From Microbulbifer agarilyticus (lineage in GTDB: Bacteria > Pseudomonadota > Gammaproteobacteria > Pseudomonadales > Cellvibrionaceae), in assembly GCF_019800665.1 (NCBI RefSeq), contig NZ_JAHVKO010000004.1:558001-622000 (forward strand): a DNA stretch of 64,000 bases, written 5' to 3'. The notes under the pieces are model-generated. The model was not told the DNA's origin and ran no database searches. It saw nothing but the letters and a program-made list of their open reading frames with translations. Every line of letters begins with the position of its first letter. Position 1 is the first letter of the stretch. Positions 43,183 to 51,109 of the stretch are shown piece by piece. Position numbers and translations under genes: made by a program.

Positions 43183-43968
43183 CTACTGCGCGGTCCATCC
43201 ACCGTCCACCGGTAGTGATGCACCCGTAATCGTGCTGGCAAAGTCACCACACAAATACATAGCCAGTTCGGCAATGGCGTTTGGCGGGCTGGCTTTCGCC
43301 ATGGGTTGTTTGGCTCCGACCAGTTGTGCGCGGGCGGTATCCAGGTCCACGCCTTGTTCGCGACTGATCGACTCGATCTGAGGTTGGATCAGCGGGGTCT
43401 CCACCCAGCCCGGGCAAATTGCATTGGCAGTGATATTGCGGTCGGAATTTTCCAGTGCAACTACCTTGGTCAGTCCCACCAGTCCGTGCTTGGCTGCACA
43501 ATAGCCAGCCTTGTTTTCCGATGCTACGAGACCATGCACCGAAGCGATATTGATGATGCGGCCCCAGTTCGCGGCACGCATGGCCGGCACCAAGTCACGC
43601 ATCAGGTAAAAACTCGCGCTCAGGTTGATCGCAAGGATCTGTTGCCAAACGTCAGAGGGGAATTCATGGGTGGGTGCGGTGAACTGAATACCGGCGTTGT
43701 TCACCAGCACAGAAGGGTTACCAATGGCTTCGCGGGTTTCGCTCACCAGCTGCGCACAGCCTTCTTCACTGGAAACATCGGCGCTGCTAAAGCCTACCTT
43801 GCCGTCGTACTGGGCAAACTCCTGACACAGGGCTTGGGCGCTATCTGCATCTGCGAGCCCATGCAGCATCACATGGTAGCCGGCGCGCCCGAAACCGTGG
43901 GCAACGGCAAGCCCGATTCCGCTGGTGGAACCGGTAATCAAGACGGCGCGTGATGTATCTTGTTGCAC
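43183..43968 (-). CDS. bdhA: 3-hydroxybutyrate dehydrogenase
   Basis: A protein of 261 residues from GTG 43968, with GGGAG 6 bases upstream; an in-frame ATG at 43983 would overlap that ribosome site. SDR motifs: ITGSTSGIGLAVAHGF, VNNAGIQFTAP, INIASVHGLVASENKAGYCAAKHG (Ser, Tyr and Lys of the active site), and CPGWVETPLIQPQI followed by KQPMAKASPPNAIAEL. The last two stretches are diagnostic of D-3-hydroxybutyrate dehydrogenase, which makes acetoacetate with NAD. It is the first gene of the operon with the LuxR-type regulator and sits behind the strongest candidate operator in the window. Confidence 0.88.
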   Translation of the reverse strand: MQQDTSRAVLITGSTSGIGLAVAHGFGRAGYHVMLHGLADADSAQALCQEFAQYDGKVGFSSADVSSEEGCAQLVSETREAIGNPSVLVNNAGIQFTAPTHEFPSDVWQQILAINLSASFYLMRDLVPAMRAANWGRIINIASVHGLVASENKAGYCAAKHGLVGLTKVVALENSDRNITANAICPGWVETPLIQPQIESISREQGVDLDTARAQLVGAKQPMAKASPPNAIAELAMYLCGDFASTITGASLPVDGGWTAQ

Positions 43969-44035
43969 GGCAAACTCCCGCATGCTTTTTTTCTTTGCAG
44001 AAATCCTAGCAGTGGCGGGAGTTGCGGGTCTGTAT

Positions 44036-44069
44036 GACCAAGGTATGAGAGAGGCCTCATACCTTGGTC
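44036..44069. promoter_or_regulatory. 14-bp inverted repeat upstream of bdhA-crbR
   Basis: GACCAAGGTATGAG (44036-44049) and CTCATACCTTGGTC (44056-44069) form a perfect inverted repeat with a 6-base spacer, so the half-sites are 20 bp apart centre to centre. It lies 68 bp upstream of the bdhA start. Thirteen bases of the half-site recur at 36434, upstream of crbS. Confidence 0.7.
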
Positions 44070-44096
44070 TACTCGGTCTAGATTAACTAGCCAAGC

Positions 44097-44522
44097 TTAA
44101 CGGCGATGCGCTCTTCCGCGATGTGCACCACTGCGATGTGCGCGATGTGCTCCACTGCGATGGGCGCGATGCGCTCCGCTACGATGGTAACGATGGGATC
44201 CACCGCGATGGTAACGGTTTCCATGATAACGATGCCCACGGTTGTAGTAGTGGCGACCATGGTAGCGGTGGTGACGGTGATAGTAACCGCGTCCATAGCG
44301 ATAGTAGCTGCCGCGATAACGGGGGTAGCCATAACGGTAATAGCGTGGCGAAGAGTAATAGAAGGACACGCTACTCGACGGATAGACGTAGGGCCGTGAG
44401 TACGGATAGCTCGAATAGCCCACGCTACTCGACGAATAATATCCGTCAGAGACACAGGCCCCTAACGTGAGGGTGCCGAACACCGTTATGGCCAAAAGGC
44501 CTTTTTTGATAATACTCTTCAT
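44097..44522 (-). CDS. Low-complexity Tyr/His/Arg-rich lipoprotein
   Basis: A 141-residue protein. Signal peptide with lipobox TLGAC (Cys23). The mature protein is dominated by Tyr, Ser, Arg, His and Gly: first YPYSRPYVYPSSS, then arginine/tyrosine-rich segments (RYGYPRYRGSYYRYGRGYY), then histidine-rich segments, ending in three 8-residue repeats HRSGAHR(A/G) at 113-136. Similar small basic low-complexity lipoproteins occur in many marine gammaproteobacteria without known function. The composition suggests an unfolded surface or periplasmic polymer that could bind anions, metals or peptidoglycan; this is a guess. It stands alone, 102 bp downstream of another small lipoprotein gene. Confidence 0.75.
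   Translation of the reverse strand: MKSIIKKGLLAITVFGTLTLGACVSDGYYSSSSVGYSSYPYSRPYVYPSSSVSFYYSSPRYYRYGYPRYRGSYYRYGRGYYHRHHRYHGRHYYNRGHRYHGNRYHRGGSHRYHRSGAHRAHRSGAHRAHRSGAHRGRAHRR
44115..44186 (-). repeat. Coding tandem repeat, three 24-bp units
   Basis: Three successive copies of a 24-base unit encode HRSGAHRA, HRSGAHRA and HRSGAHRG at the C-terminus of the lipoprotein. Unit number may vary between strains through slippage. Confidence 0.75.
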
Positions 44523-44624
44523 GCGAGACCTCCGCGTTGCAGAGTAAGGGTGTGGCCCTGCGCAGACCGGAATGGTTGGCAGTGCGGTACACCGAAAAAA
44601 TTTAGAAATTACGCGTGTGCTGGA

Positions 44625-44909
44625 TCAGCGAGGCTGATTGATGCGGCTATTCGGTGGATCACGGCGGTAGTCGCCGTCACCACGGGTGTAGTAGTTCGGA
44701 TGCCGAACGTTGTGGCAGCGCTGGTTCTGGTGGCAGTGGTAGTAGCGGCTCTGGACTCGGTAGTAGCCGGGCCCTTCATTGGTACGGTTTATCGCCGTGG
44801 TGGTATCGGTCATGTCTTCCATGGTGGTACAGCCGGTGGCAAGCAGCAGTGCTGTGGCCCCCACTGCTCCGGCGAATCGCCCGGCGAACCGTTCTGGTGA
44901 ACGCTTCAT
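44625..44909 (-). CDS. Small lipoprotein with Tyr/His/Cys-rich mature part
   Basis: A 94-residue protein with lipobox LLATGC (Cys27). The mature part contains GPGYYRVQSRYYHCHQNQRCHNVRHP and YYTRGDGDYRRDPPNSRINQPR: tyrosine- and arginine-rich, with two cysteines separated by H-Q-N-Q-R and flanked by histidines. It resembles the neighbour at 44097 in location and composition, though not in exact sequence. No family is recognised. The 384-bp gap upstream (44910-45293) holds a structured repeat at 45121 and no gene. Confidence 0.65.
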   Translation of the reverse strand: MKRSPERFAGRFAGAVGATALLLATGCTTMEDMTDTTTAINRTNEGPGYYRVQSRYYHCHQNQRCHNVRHPNYYTRGDGDYRRDPPNSRINQPR

Positions 44910-45120
44910 GAAAACCTCCGCGCCTGTAGGCGGGTAACTTTTTTACTTCCTTTCGATCTGCTCGCTGCTTGACAACAGGTGAAACAGCCTCGAAACCCAA
45001 GTGAAAGTTATTTAAAGGTCGCGGAACGGCGATCACTACCCATTGCGATGAATATCAACAACTAAAAAGTTATGAAGGGCGTGGTGTATATAAGCCGAGG
45101 TTTTTGTTGCGTGAGACTTC

Positions 45121-45247
45121 GGGGAGAAGGCGGCGATACCGGGCATATCGTTTCGTGACCTTCCGCGAGAGGGACCTCGCGGAAGAGCCCCCATGGATGG
45201 GTTTACGGCGTGTCTCGAAACGATATGCCCGGTAGCGTTGCCGCCAC
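45121..45247 (+). repeat. Structured intergenic element, copy C (forward)
   Basis: An element of 127 bp. Outer stem 45137-45155 / 45216-45234: 19 perfect pairs (TACCGGGCATATCGTTTCG arm), extended by GGCGGC/GCCGCC. P2 CTTCCGCGAG (45160-45169) / CTCGCGGAAG (45176-45185): 10 perfect pairs, loop AGGGAC. P3 CCC-ATGGAT-GGG, then TTTACGGCG. It ends GCCGCCAC. P2 shares no stem sequence with copies A, D and E, yet the loop is the same. Confidence 0.88.
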
Positions 45248-45293
45248 CGCTGCTGGGAAAGGTGATGTACTAAGAAAATACCAGGTTGGCAGG

Positions 45294-46388
45294 TTATGCC
45301 GAAACCAACTGCTGTAACTGGTTATCCAGCAACTGCTGCAACTTGGGATTGAGCCCCGTAACCTCGGCGCCCCAGTCGGTGGTATGGCACTGGATGCGGT
45401 CGGCCAGGGATTCGTCATCGAGCAATTGTGGATGCAGGGTCAGGCCGCGCGCCTGGCTTAGCAGTTGTTCGCCATTGAAGCCGAACTGATCGGGCTTGGC
45501 CGGCAGCACCGCGAGGGCCAGCTGCAGGCCGGTGGCGCGGCTGGATTGTTGCAGGCCGCGCAGCAACAGGCCGGCACACACCGCGCGGAAAGCGGCATCT
45601 TCGCCGGCAAAGCCGAGTCCAACCGAGGGACCGGCACTGGGCAGCGGCTGCGCATCGTAAATACGGGTGAGCAGTTTCAGGCGCTGTTCCAGTTCGCCCT
45701 GCAAATTATCCAGGGCGCTGCGCGAGAGCTGATTGCCGAGTTGTGCCCAGTTAAGCGGGCGCAGGTATAGCCCGGAGGTGACTTGCGGCTGCGGTTTGGG
45801 TTGGGCCTTGGGCACCAGTAGCGGTTTGCGCTGTTTCGGTTTGCTCGAGCGCAGCTGGGAAATCCCCAGAGCGCAGGCCGCGCTGAACGGCAGTGCGAAG
45901 ATCATGCTCAGCAGCAGGCTCGCCCAGGGGTAGTCCACCTGCGCGCCGGGCTGAATGTTCAGGGCCACGCTGCCGGCAAAGCTATCGTGCAGTACCACCG
46001 GCTCGGTAAGCATTTCCCCGCGGTCGCGTACACCGGTTTGTGCCAGTGGGCTGGAGTCTACGTCCTGAATAGTCACGCCATGTACCGCGGGCAGTGCCAG
46101 GGTTTGCTGGGCCAGCAGCTGCAGGCTGATGCGGTCGCCGGCAACGATCTGTTGCAGGCTCTGGCTCGCGAGCAGTTTTGCGGCAGCAGTGGCACTCTCA
46201 CGGTCGCGATTCTGCGCTGTGGACAACTGCTGGCTGTAGGCGTGGCCCAGAGTGGCCAGACAGAAGCCGCAAAGGGTCAACCAGATGGTGGCGGCAATGA
46301 GCTGGCGCTGGCGCTTGGGGCTCAGCGCTTCCAGCCACTGGGGCAGAGATCCGGAAAGTTCGGACAGGCGGGTGAGGAGTGTTTTCAT
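45294..46388 (-). CDS. AhpA/YtjB-like inner-membrane protein
   Basis: A 364-residue protein. There is one membrane helix after residue 28 (LIAATIWLTLCGFCLATLGHAYS) and a second near 155-175 (WASLLLSMIFALPFSAACALGI), with about 120 periplasmic residues between (GDRISLQLLAQQTLALPAVHGVTIQDVDSS). This plan and the divergent position to serB match YtjB (Smp) of E. coli and AhpA of Pseudomonas relatives. The C-terminal part after a proline/lysine-rich linker (KPKQRKPLLVPKAQPKPQPQ) is less conserved. Molecular function is unknown. The assignment rests on topology and synteny. Confidence 0.72.
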   Translation of the reverse strand: MKTLLTRLSELSGSLPQWLEALSPKRQRQLIAATIWLTLCGFCLATLGHAYSQQLSTAQNRDRESATAAAKLLASQSLQQIVAGDRISLQLLAQQTLALPAVHGVTIQDVDSSPLAQTGVRDRGEMLTEPVVLHDSFAGSVALNIQPGAQVDYPWASLLLSMIFALPFSAACALGISQLRSSKPKQRKPLLVPKAQPKPQPQVTSGLYLRPLNWAQLGNQLSRSALDNLQGELEQRLKLLTRIYDAQPLPSAGPSVGLGFAGEDAAFRAVCAGLLLRGLQQSSRATGLQLALAVLPAKPDQFGFNGEQLLSQARGLTLHPQLLDDESLADRIQCHTTDWGAEVTGLNPKLQQLLDNQLQQLVSA

Positions 46389-46459
46389 CTTGTTTTTACT
46401 GTGCGAACAGAAGTCCGCCCGATTCTATCCCACTTCTTCAGTGAAAAAAGGCGCCGGGC

Positions 46460-46465
46460 TATAAT
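46460..46465 (+). promoter_or_regulatory. Possible -10 box of serB
   Basis: TATAAT 102 bp upstream of the serB start, in the 178-bp gap divergent to the YtjB-like gene. No convincing -35 was found. Confidence 0.4.
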
Positions 46466-46566
46466 GCGCGGCCAATTCACCTGCGGCCCGGCGGTCATGT
46501 ACGCCCGGGCCGGGCAATGCGCGCTCAATGACGCGTGTATAAGCAGCCAGCCAACGAGATTCAGTC

Positions 46567-47610
46567 ATGGACGCCAGCTCCCCATCAGCCCACCCATCCA
46601 CTCAGTACACCGCCCTCGCCGATGCCAGTCATGCAGCCTTCTCGCTGCCTGTTGCCGGCACTCTGCCAAAGGCTCCCGCGGCGGTCACCGCTGCCTGGTG
46701 CCTGACGGTGCTGGCGGACGATATCGAAGCGGTGCAGCTGCGTCGACTGGCGGAGTTTGTCGAGGCGAATGAATGGCGCCCGGTGGCGCTGGATATCCTG
46801 GCTGCACGGGAAGATTGCCGCGTGCTGCGTATCCAGTTGGAAGGGGATATTGCGTTTGCCGCGGCGCGCTTGGCCCTGCTGGAGCTCGCGCAAACCCTCG
46901 GCCTTGAGCTGGTACTGCAGGCGGGCAGTACCCAGTGCGCACCGAAGCTTGCCTGTTTCGACATGGATTCCACCCTGATCCAGGCGGAAGTGATCGACGA
47001 ACTGGCGAAGATCGCCGGTGTTGGTGACCAGGTGGCGGAGATTACCCTGTCGGCGATGCGCGGCGAGCTGGATTTTCAGCAGAGCTTCCGCAAGCGTATG
47101 GGCTTGCTGAAGGGCTTTACCGAAGCGAGCCTCGCGGAAATTGCCCCGCGTATTCCGATTATGCCCGGCGCCCAGCGCCTGCTGCTGGCGCTGCGCGCAC
47201 TGGGGTGCAAAACCGCGATTCTGTCCGGTGGCTTCACCTATTTCGCGAATTACCTGAAGGACAACCACCTGGCGGTGGACTTTGTCCACGCCAACCAGCT
47301 GGCCTTTGCCGACGGTGCTCTCACCGGTGAGGTGATTGACCCGATTGTGGACGGCGCGCGCAAGGCGCTGCTGTTGCAAGAAATTGCCCAGCAACTGGAT
47401 CTGTCACTGGATCAGGTGATTGCGGTGGGCGATGGCGCTAACGACTTGCCGATGTTGTCGCTGGGTGCGCTGGGAATTGCGTTCCACGCCAAGCCGAAGG
47501 TACGGGCTGAGGCGCCGCAGGCGATTGACGGATTTGGTTTGGATGCGGCGCTGTACCTGTTTGGCCTGAACGACCGTCAGATTGCCGACTTGGTGGGCGA
47601 AGCCGCTTGA
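46567..47610 (+). CDS. serB: Phosphoserine phosphatase
   Basis: A 347-residue HAD-family enzyme that completes serine synthesis. FDMDSTLIQAEVIDELAK carries the nucleophile Asp132 and the acid Asp134. ILSGGFTYFANYL is motif II, and GDGANDLPML motif III/IV. An N-terminal region of about 125 residues, with two ACT-like halves, makes it longer than many homologues but in the range of E. coli SerB (322). ATG 46567 is the first sensible start. It is divergent from the YtjB-like gene, the standard arrangement. It is followed by a convergent small lipoprotein gene. Confidence 0.96.
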   Translation: MDASSPSAHPSTQYTALADASHAAFSLPVAGTLPKAPAAVTAAWCLTVLADDIEAVQLRRLAEFVEANEWRPVALDILAAREDCRVLRIQLEGDIAFAAARLALLELAQTLGLELVLQAGSTQCAPKLACFDMDSTLIQAEVIDELAKIAGVGDQVAEITLSAMRGELDFQQSFRKRMGLLKGFTEASLAEIAPRIPIMPGAQRLLLALRALGCKTAILSGGFTYFANYLKDNHLAVDFVHANQLAFADGALTGEVIDPIVDGARKALLLQEIAQQLDLSLDQVIAVGDGANDLPMLSLGALGIAFHAKPKVRAEAPQAIDGFGLDAALYLFGLNDRQIADLVGEAA

Positions 47611-47638
47611 TCGGGCTGAAGCTGTTTAGCGGAAAGTC

Positions 47639-47836
47639 TTAATCGAAGGCGTGGTAAGCCGCCGCGTAGCTGGCGGCGAGGCCTACCGCTGGCGCCAGCT
47701 CGTGTACGGTGCTGGCAAATGGCATGCGCGGCTTGCGCTCCCCATCCCGATAACACACCTGCTTGGTGCAGGCGCTCATCATCATTAGCAGTGAGATCAA
47801 AGCCGTGGCGGCGAGAAGTCGCTTGCCCATGAACAT
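47639..47836 (-). CDS. Small lipoprotein, unknown function
   Basis: A 65-residue protein. Signal peptide with lipobox MMSAC (Cys23); translation may begin at the first or third residue, both methionine. The short mature part is TKQVCYRDGERKPRMPFASTVHELAPAVGLAASYAAAYHAFD, split here as basic KPR segment and alanine-rich helix. No family is recognised. It lies convergent to serB. The 153 bp between it and the RND permease gene hold no other gene. Confidence 0.6.
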   Translation of the reverse strand: MFMGKRLLAATALISLLMMMSACTKQVCYRDGERKPRMPFASTVHELAPAVGLAASYAAAYHAFD

Positions 47837-47989
47837 GGTCGTTTCCCTGTATACGATGTTCTGTTTCTGTCCAATTGTGCGAGTTAGACGACCTCAACGC
47901 GAAAAAAGTTGCGGTCGTCTCACAAAAGACTGGCAGAGGTTAAGAGATCTGCGCCAGCTTAGATAGCCCGGCGCAGAATTAGCCGCCAA

Positions 47990-50900
47990 TCAATCCTGTT
48001 TTTGCGCCGGGTACTCCGCGTCCAGCTCACCAATTTTACGCGCCACCTGCCCCGGCGAGCCGGTGCGGCGAGCCAGTACATCGTAGGCCGTGGGCACGAT
48101 GTAAATAGTGAACAGTGTGGCCGCGAGTACCCCGAACAGCACCACGGTACCGATCACCGCGCGGGTCTCGGAACCCGCCCCGGATGACAGCAGCAGTGGC
48201 AGTGAGCCCGCTGCGGTGGTGATGCCGGTCATCAGGATCGGGCGCAGGCGGGTTTCCGCTGCCTGGCGCAGTGCCTGGCCAAATTCTACGCCGCGATCGC
48301 GCAACTGGTTTGCAAATTCCACGATCAGGATGCCGTTTTTGGCGGCAAGTCCCACCAGCATGATCAATCCAACCTGACTGTAGATGTTCAGCGATTGATT
48401 GGTCAGCAGCAGGCCCAGCAGGGCACCGGCCATGGCCAGCGGTACCGTGAACATGATCACCAGCGGGTGCACGAAGCTCTCGAACTGGGCGGCGAGCACC
48501 AGGAATACCACCAGCGCGCCGAGCAGGATCGCGAACAGAATGGTGTTGCCGGAATCCTGGAAGTTCTTGGATTGCCCCTTGTAGTCAACCACCGGGGTGC
48601 CTTCTAGATTGTCTGCCACTAGCTGGTTCAGGTAGGCCAGCGCCTCTCCCAGCACCAAGCCATCGGCCAGGTTGGCGTCCAGGGTAATCGCGCGCACCCG
48701 GTTGTAGCGTTGCAGCTGCGGTGAGTCCGCGTATTCGCTGACTTCCACCAGGCTCTGCAGTGGGATCAGCGCACCACTGGTCTTGGAGCGCACGTACAGG
48801 TTCTCGAGGCTGTCCGGGGTGCGTTGCAGGTCCCGTTCGCCCTCAAGAATGACGTCGTACTCCTCGCCGTTGTTGATAAAGGTGGTGGCGCGGAGGGAGC
48901 CGAACATGGTCTGCAGGGTGGTGCCCACATCGCTTACCTGAACGCCCAGGTCCGCGGCGCGCTCGTAATCGACATTGATGCGCAGCTGCGGCTGGGTTTC
49001 CTTGTAGTCCCAGTCGACGCCGAGCAGTCCCGGGTTGGATTCCGCCAGTGCCTGGTTCAGCTGGTCACGCCACTCGGTGAGCTGGCCGTAGCTGCTGCCG
49101 CCGAGGACAAACTGTACCGGCTTGCCGAGGCCGCCGCCGAAACTCTGGCGCATCACCGGGAAGGCGCGCACGCCACTCAGGTCTTTCACCGCCGCGCGCA
49201 CCTGGTTCATCAGCTCAAACGCGGAGGGGCGTTCGCCCCAGGGCGCCAGGGTAAAGATCACCATGCCGGTATTGAACGTGGCCGAAGTGCCGAAGGAGCG
49301 CGGCGAGCGCACCAGCAGGCGGTTTACATATCCCTTGTCCACCAGCGGCATCAGGCGCTCTTCGATGGTGTCCATGTACTCCTGCATGTACTGGTAGCTG
49401 GCGCCCTCGGGACCGTTGACCAGCAGGAAGAAGGAGCCGCGGTCCTCGCGTGGGGCATATTCGGTGGGAATCAGACGGAACGCCAGCGCGGCGAACGCCA
49501 TCACGCCCACAAACACCACACCGGCAATCCAGTGTTTGCGCAGTAACACATCCAGCCCGCGGCTATAGCGGTGCTGCACGCGGGTCAGCGCCTTGTCCAT
49601 AAAGCGGGTGGCCGCATTGTGGGAATCGCTGGGGCGAATCAATTTGGCGGCGAGCATCGGCGACAGGGTGAGCGCGGTGATGGAGGAAAAGATCACCGCC
49701 GCCGACATGGTCAACGCAAACTCGGAAAACAGCCGCCCGATATCCCCCTCGAGGAAGGTAATGGGTACGAACACCGCAACCAGCACCAGAGTGGTGGCGA
49801 CCACCGCAAAGCCCACCTCGCGCGCACCGCGATAGGCGGCCAGCAGCGGCGGTTCACCGTATTCATCCATGCGCCGGAAAATGTTTTCCAGCACCACGAT
49901 GGCGTCGTCCACCACTAGGCCGATGGCCAGTACCAGCGCCAACAAGGTGAGCAGGTTGATACTGAAACCGAAGGCATACAGCAGGATCGAGGTGGCGATC
50001 AGGGACACCGGCACGGTAACCGCCGGCACCAGCGTCGCGCGCCAGTTACCCAGGAACAGGTAGATCACCAGGGTTACCAGAATCACTGCGATGGCCAGGG
50101 TGGTGTACACCTCCTTGATGGCCTCGGATACGAAAACCGACGCATCGTAACTCTGGCTGAGGCGCATGCCGTCCGGCAGGGATTTGTTGACCTCCACCAT
50201 CTCCGCCTTGGCCGCTTCTGCGACGGCGACGATGTTGCCGGTGGACTGGCGGGTAATACCGATGCCCACCATGGGCTCGCCATTGCCGCGGAAGGTAGAG
50301 CGGTCTTCCGCCGAGCCCAGTTCGACCCGCGCCACATCGCCCAGGCGCACCACGTGTCCGCTGTCACCGGTGGTGATGGCGAGGCGGGCAAAGTCTTCGG
50401 CACTCTGGAACTGGCGCTGCAGGCGTAGGGTGAACTGGCGATCGCTGGACTCGAGATAGCCCGCGGGCAACTCGCGGTTTTCCGCACGCAGCGCCTGTTC
50501 GATATCCGCGCTGGTGACGTTGTGCGCGGTCATCGCGCCGCGGTCCAGCCAGATACGCATGGCGAAGTCCTTGGCACCACCGACCCGCACCCGCGCCACG
50601 CCGTCGAGTACCGAGAAACGGTCTACCAGGTAGCGGTTGGCGTAGTCGGTGAGCTCCGGCACGGTCATGCGGTCGGAGGTCAGGTTCAGCCAGATCACCA
50701 CGTCGTCGCTGCTGTCGACCTTTTCGATCTCGGGCGGATCCGCTTCCACCGGCAGGTTGTTCAGCACCCCGGAGACCCGGTCGCGCACATCGTTGGTGGC
50801 GCCATCCACGTCGCGGTTGATATTGAACTCGATGGAAATGCGCGAGCGCCCGTCGCTGCTGGACGAGGTGACCGTCTTGATGCCCTCAATACCGGCGATG

Positions 50901-51109
50901 CGGTCTTCGATCAGGCGGGTGATGCGGGTCTCGACAATCTCCGCGGAGGCACCGGGATAGTTGGTGTCGATGGAGACAATCGGCGGGTCGATATCCGGGT
51001 ACTCGCGCAGCGCCAGCCGGTCGAAGCTGATCAGGCCGAACACCACCAGCAGCAGCGACAGTACCAGTGCAAAAACCGGGCGTTTGACCGCCGTATCACT
51101 GATAATCAT
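47990..51109 (-). CDS. RND efflux permease, HAE1 (AcrB/MexF) family
   Basis: A 1039-residue inner-membrane pump subunit. N-terminal SDTAVKRPVFALVLSLLLVVFGLISF is the first membrane helix. AIGLVVDDAIVVLENIFRRMDE contains the proton-relay Asp-Asp pair of helix 4. The two large periplasmic loops are of full size, and the second half repeats the plan (VGLAAKNGILIVEFANQLRDRG). Such pumps export drugs, dyes, fatty acids or quorum signals with an adaptor and TolC-type channel. The adaptor gene overlaps it by 4 bases; no outer-membrane factor gene is nearby, so a TolC encoded elsewhere is likely used. The substrate is unknown. Confidence 0.95.
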   Translation of the reverse strand: MIISDTAVKRPVFALVLSLLLVVFGLISFDRLALREYPDIDPPIVSIDTNYPGASAEIVETRITRLIEDRIAGIEGIKTVTSSSSDGRSRISIEFNINRDVDGATNDVRDRVSGVLNNLPVEADPPEIEKVDSSDDVVIWLNLTSDRMTVPELTDYANRYLVDRFSVLDGVARVRVGGAKDFAMRIWLDRGAMTAHNVTSADIEQALRAENRELPAGYLESSDRQFTLRLQRQFQSAEDFARLAITTGDSGHVVRLGDVARVELGSAEDRSTFRGNGEPMVGIGITRQSTGNIVAVAEAAKAEMVEVNKSLPDGMRLSQSYDASVFVSEAIKEVYTTLAIAVILVTLVIYLFLGNWRATLVPAVTVPVSLIATSILLYAFGFSINLLTLLALVLAIGLVVDDAIVVLENIFRRMDEYGEPPLLAAYRGAREVGFAVVATTLVLVAVFVPITFLEGDIGRLFSEFALTMSAAVIFSSITALTLSPMLAAKLIRPSDSHNAATRFMDKALTRVQHRYSRGLDVLLRKHWIAGVVFVGVMAFAALAFRLIPTEYAPREDRGSFFLLVNGPEGASYQYMQEYMDTIEERLMPLVDKGYVNRLLVRSPRSFGTSATFNTGMVIFTLAPWGERPSAFELMNQVRAAVKDLSGVRAFPVMRQSFGGGLGKPVQFVLGGSSYGQLTEWRDQLNQALAESNPGLLGVDWDYKETQPQLRINVDYERAADLGVQVSDVGTTLQTMFGSLRATTFINNGEEYDVILEGERDLQRTPDSLENLYVRSKTSGALIPLQSLVEVSEYADSPQLQRYNRVRAITLDANLADGLVLGEALAYLNQLVADNLEGTPVVDYKGQSKNFQDSGNTILFAILLGALVVFLVLAAQFESFVHPLVIMFTVPLAMAGALLGLLLTNQSLNIYSQVGLIMLVGLAAKNGILIVEFANQLRDRGVEFGQALRQAAETRLRPILMTGITTAAGSLPLLLSSGAGSETRAVIGTVVLFGVLAATLFTIYIVPTAYDVLARRTGSPGQVARKIGELDAEYPAQKQD

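Noticed and set aside
44100-44200. Closely spaced short repeats looking like a CRISPR array
   Set aside because: The 24-bp units are in frame, encode HRSGAHRA, are contiguous without spacers and belong to a lipoprotein gene.
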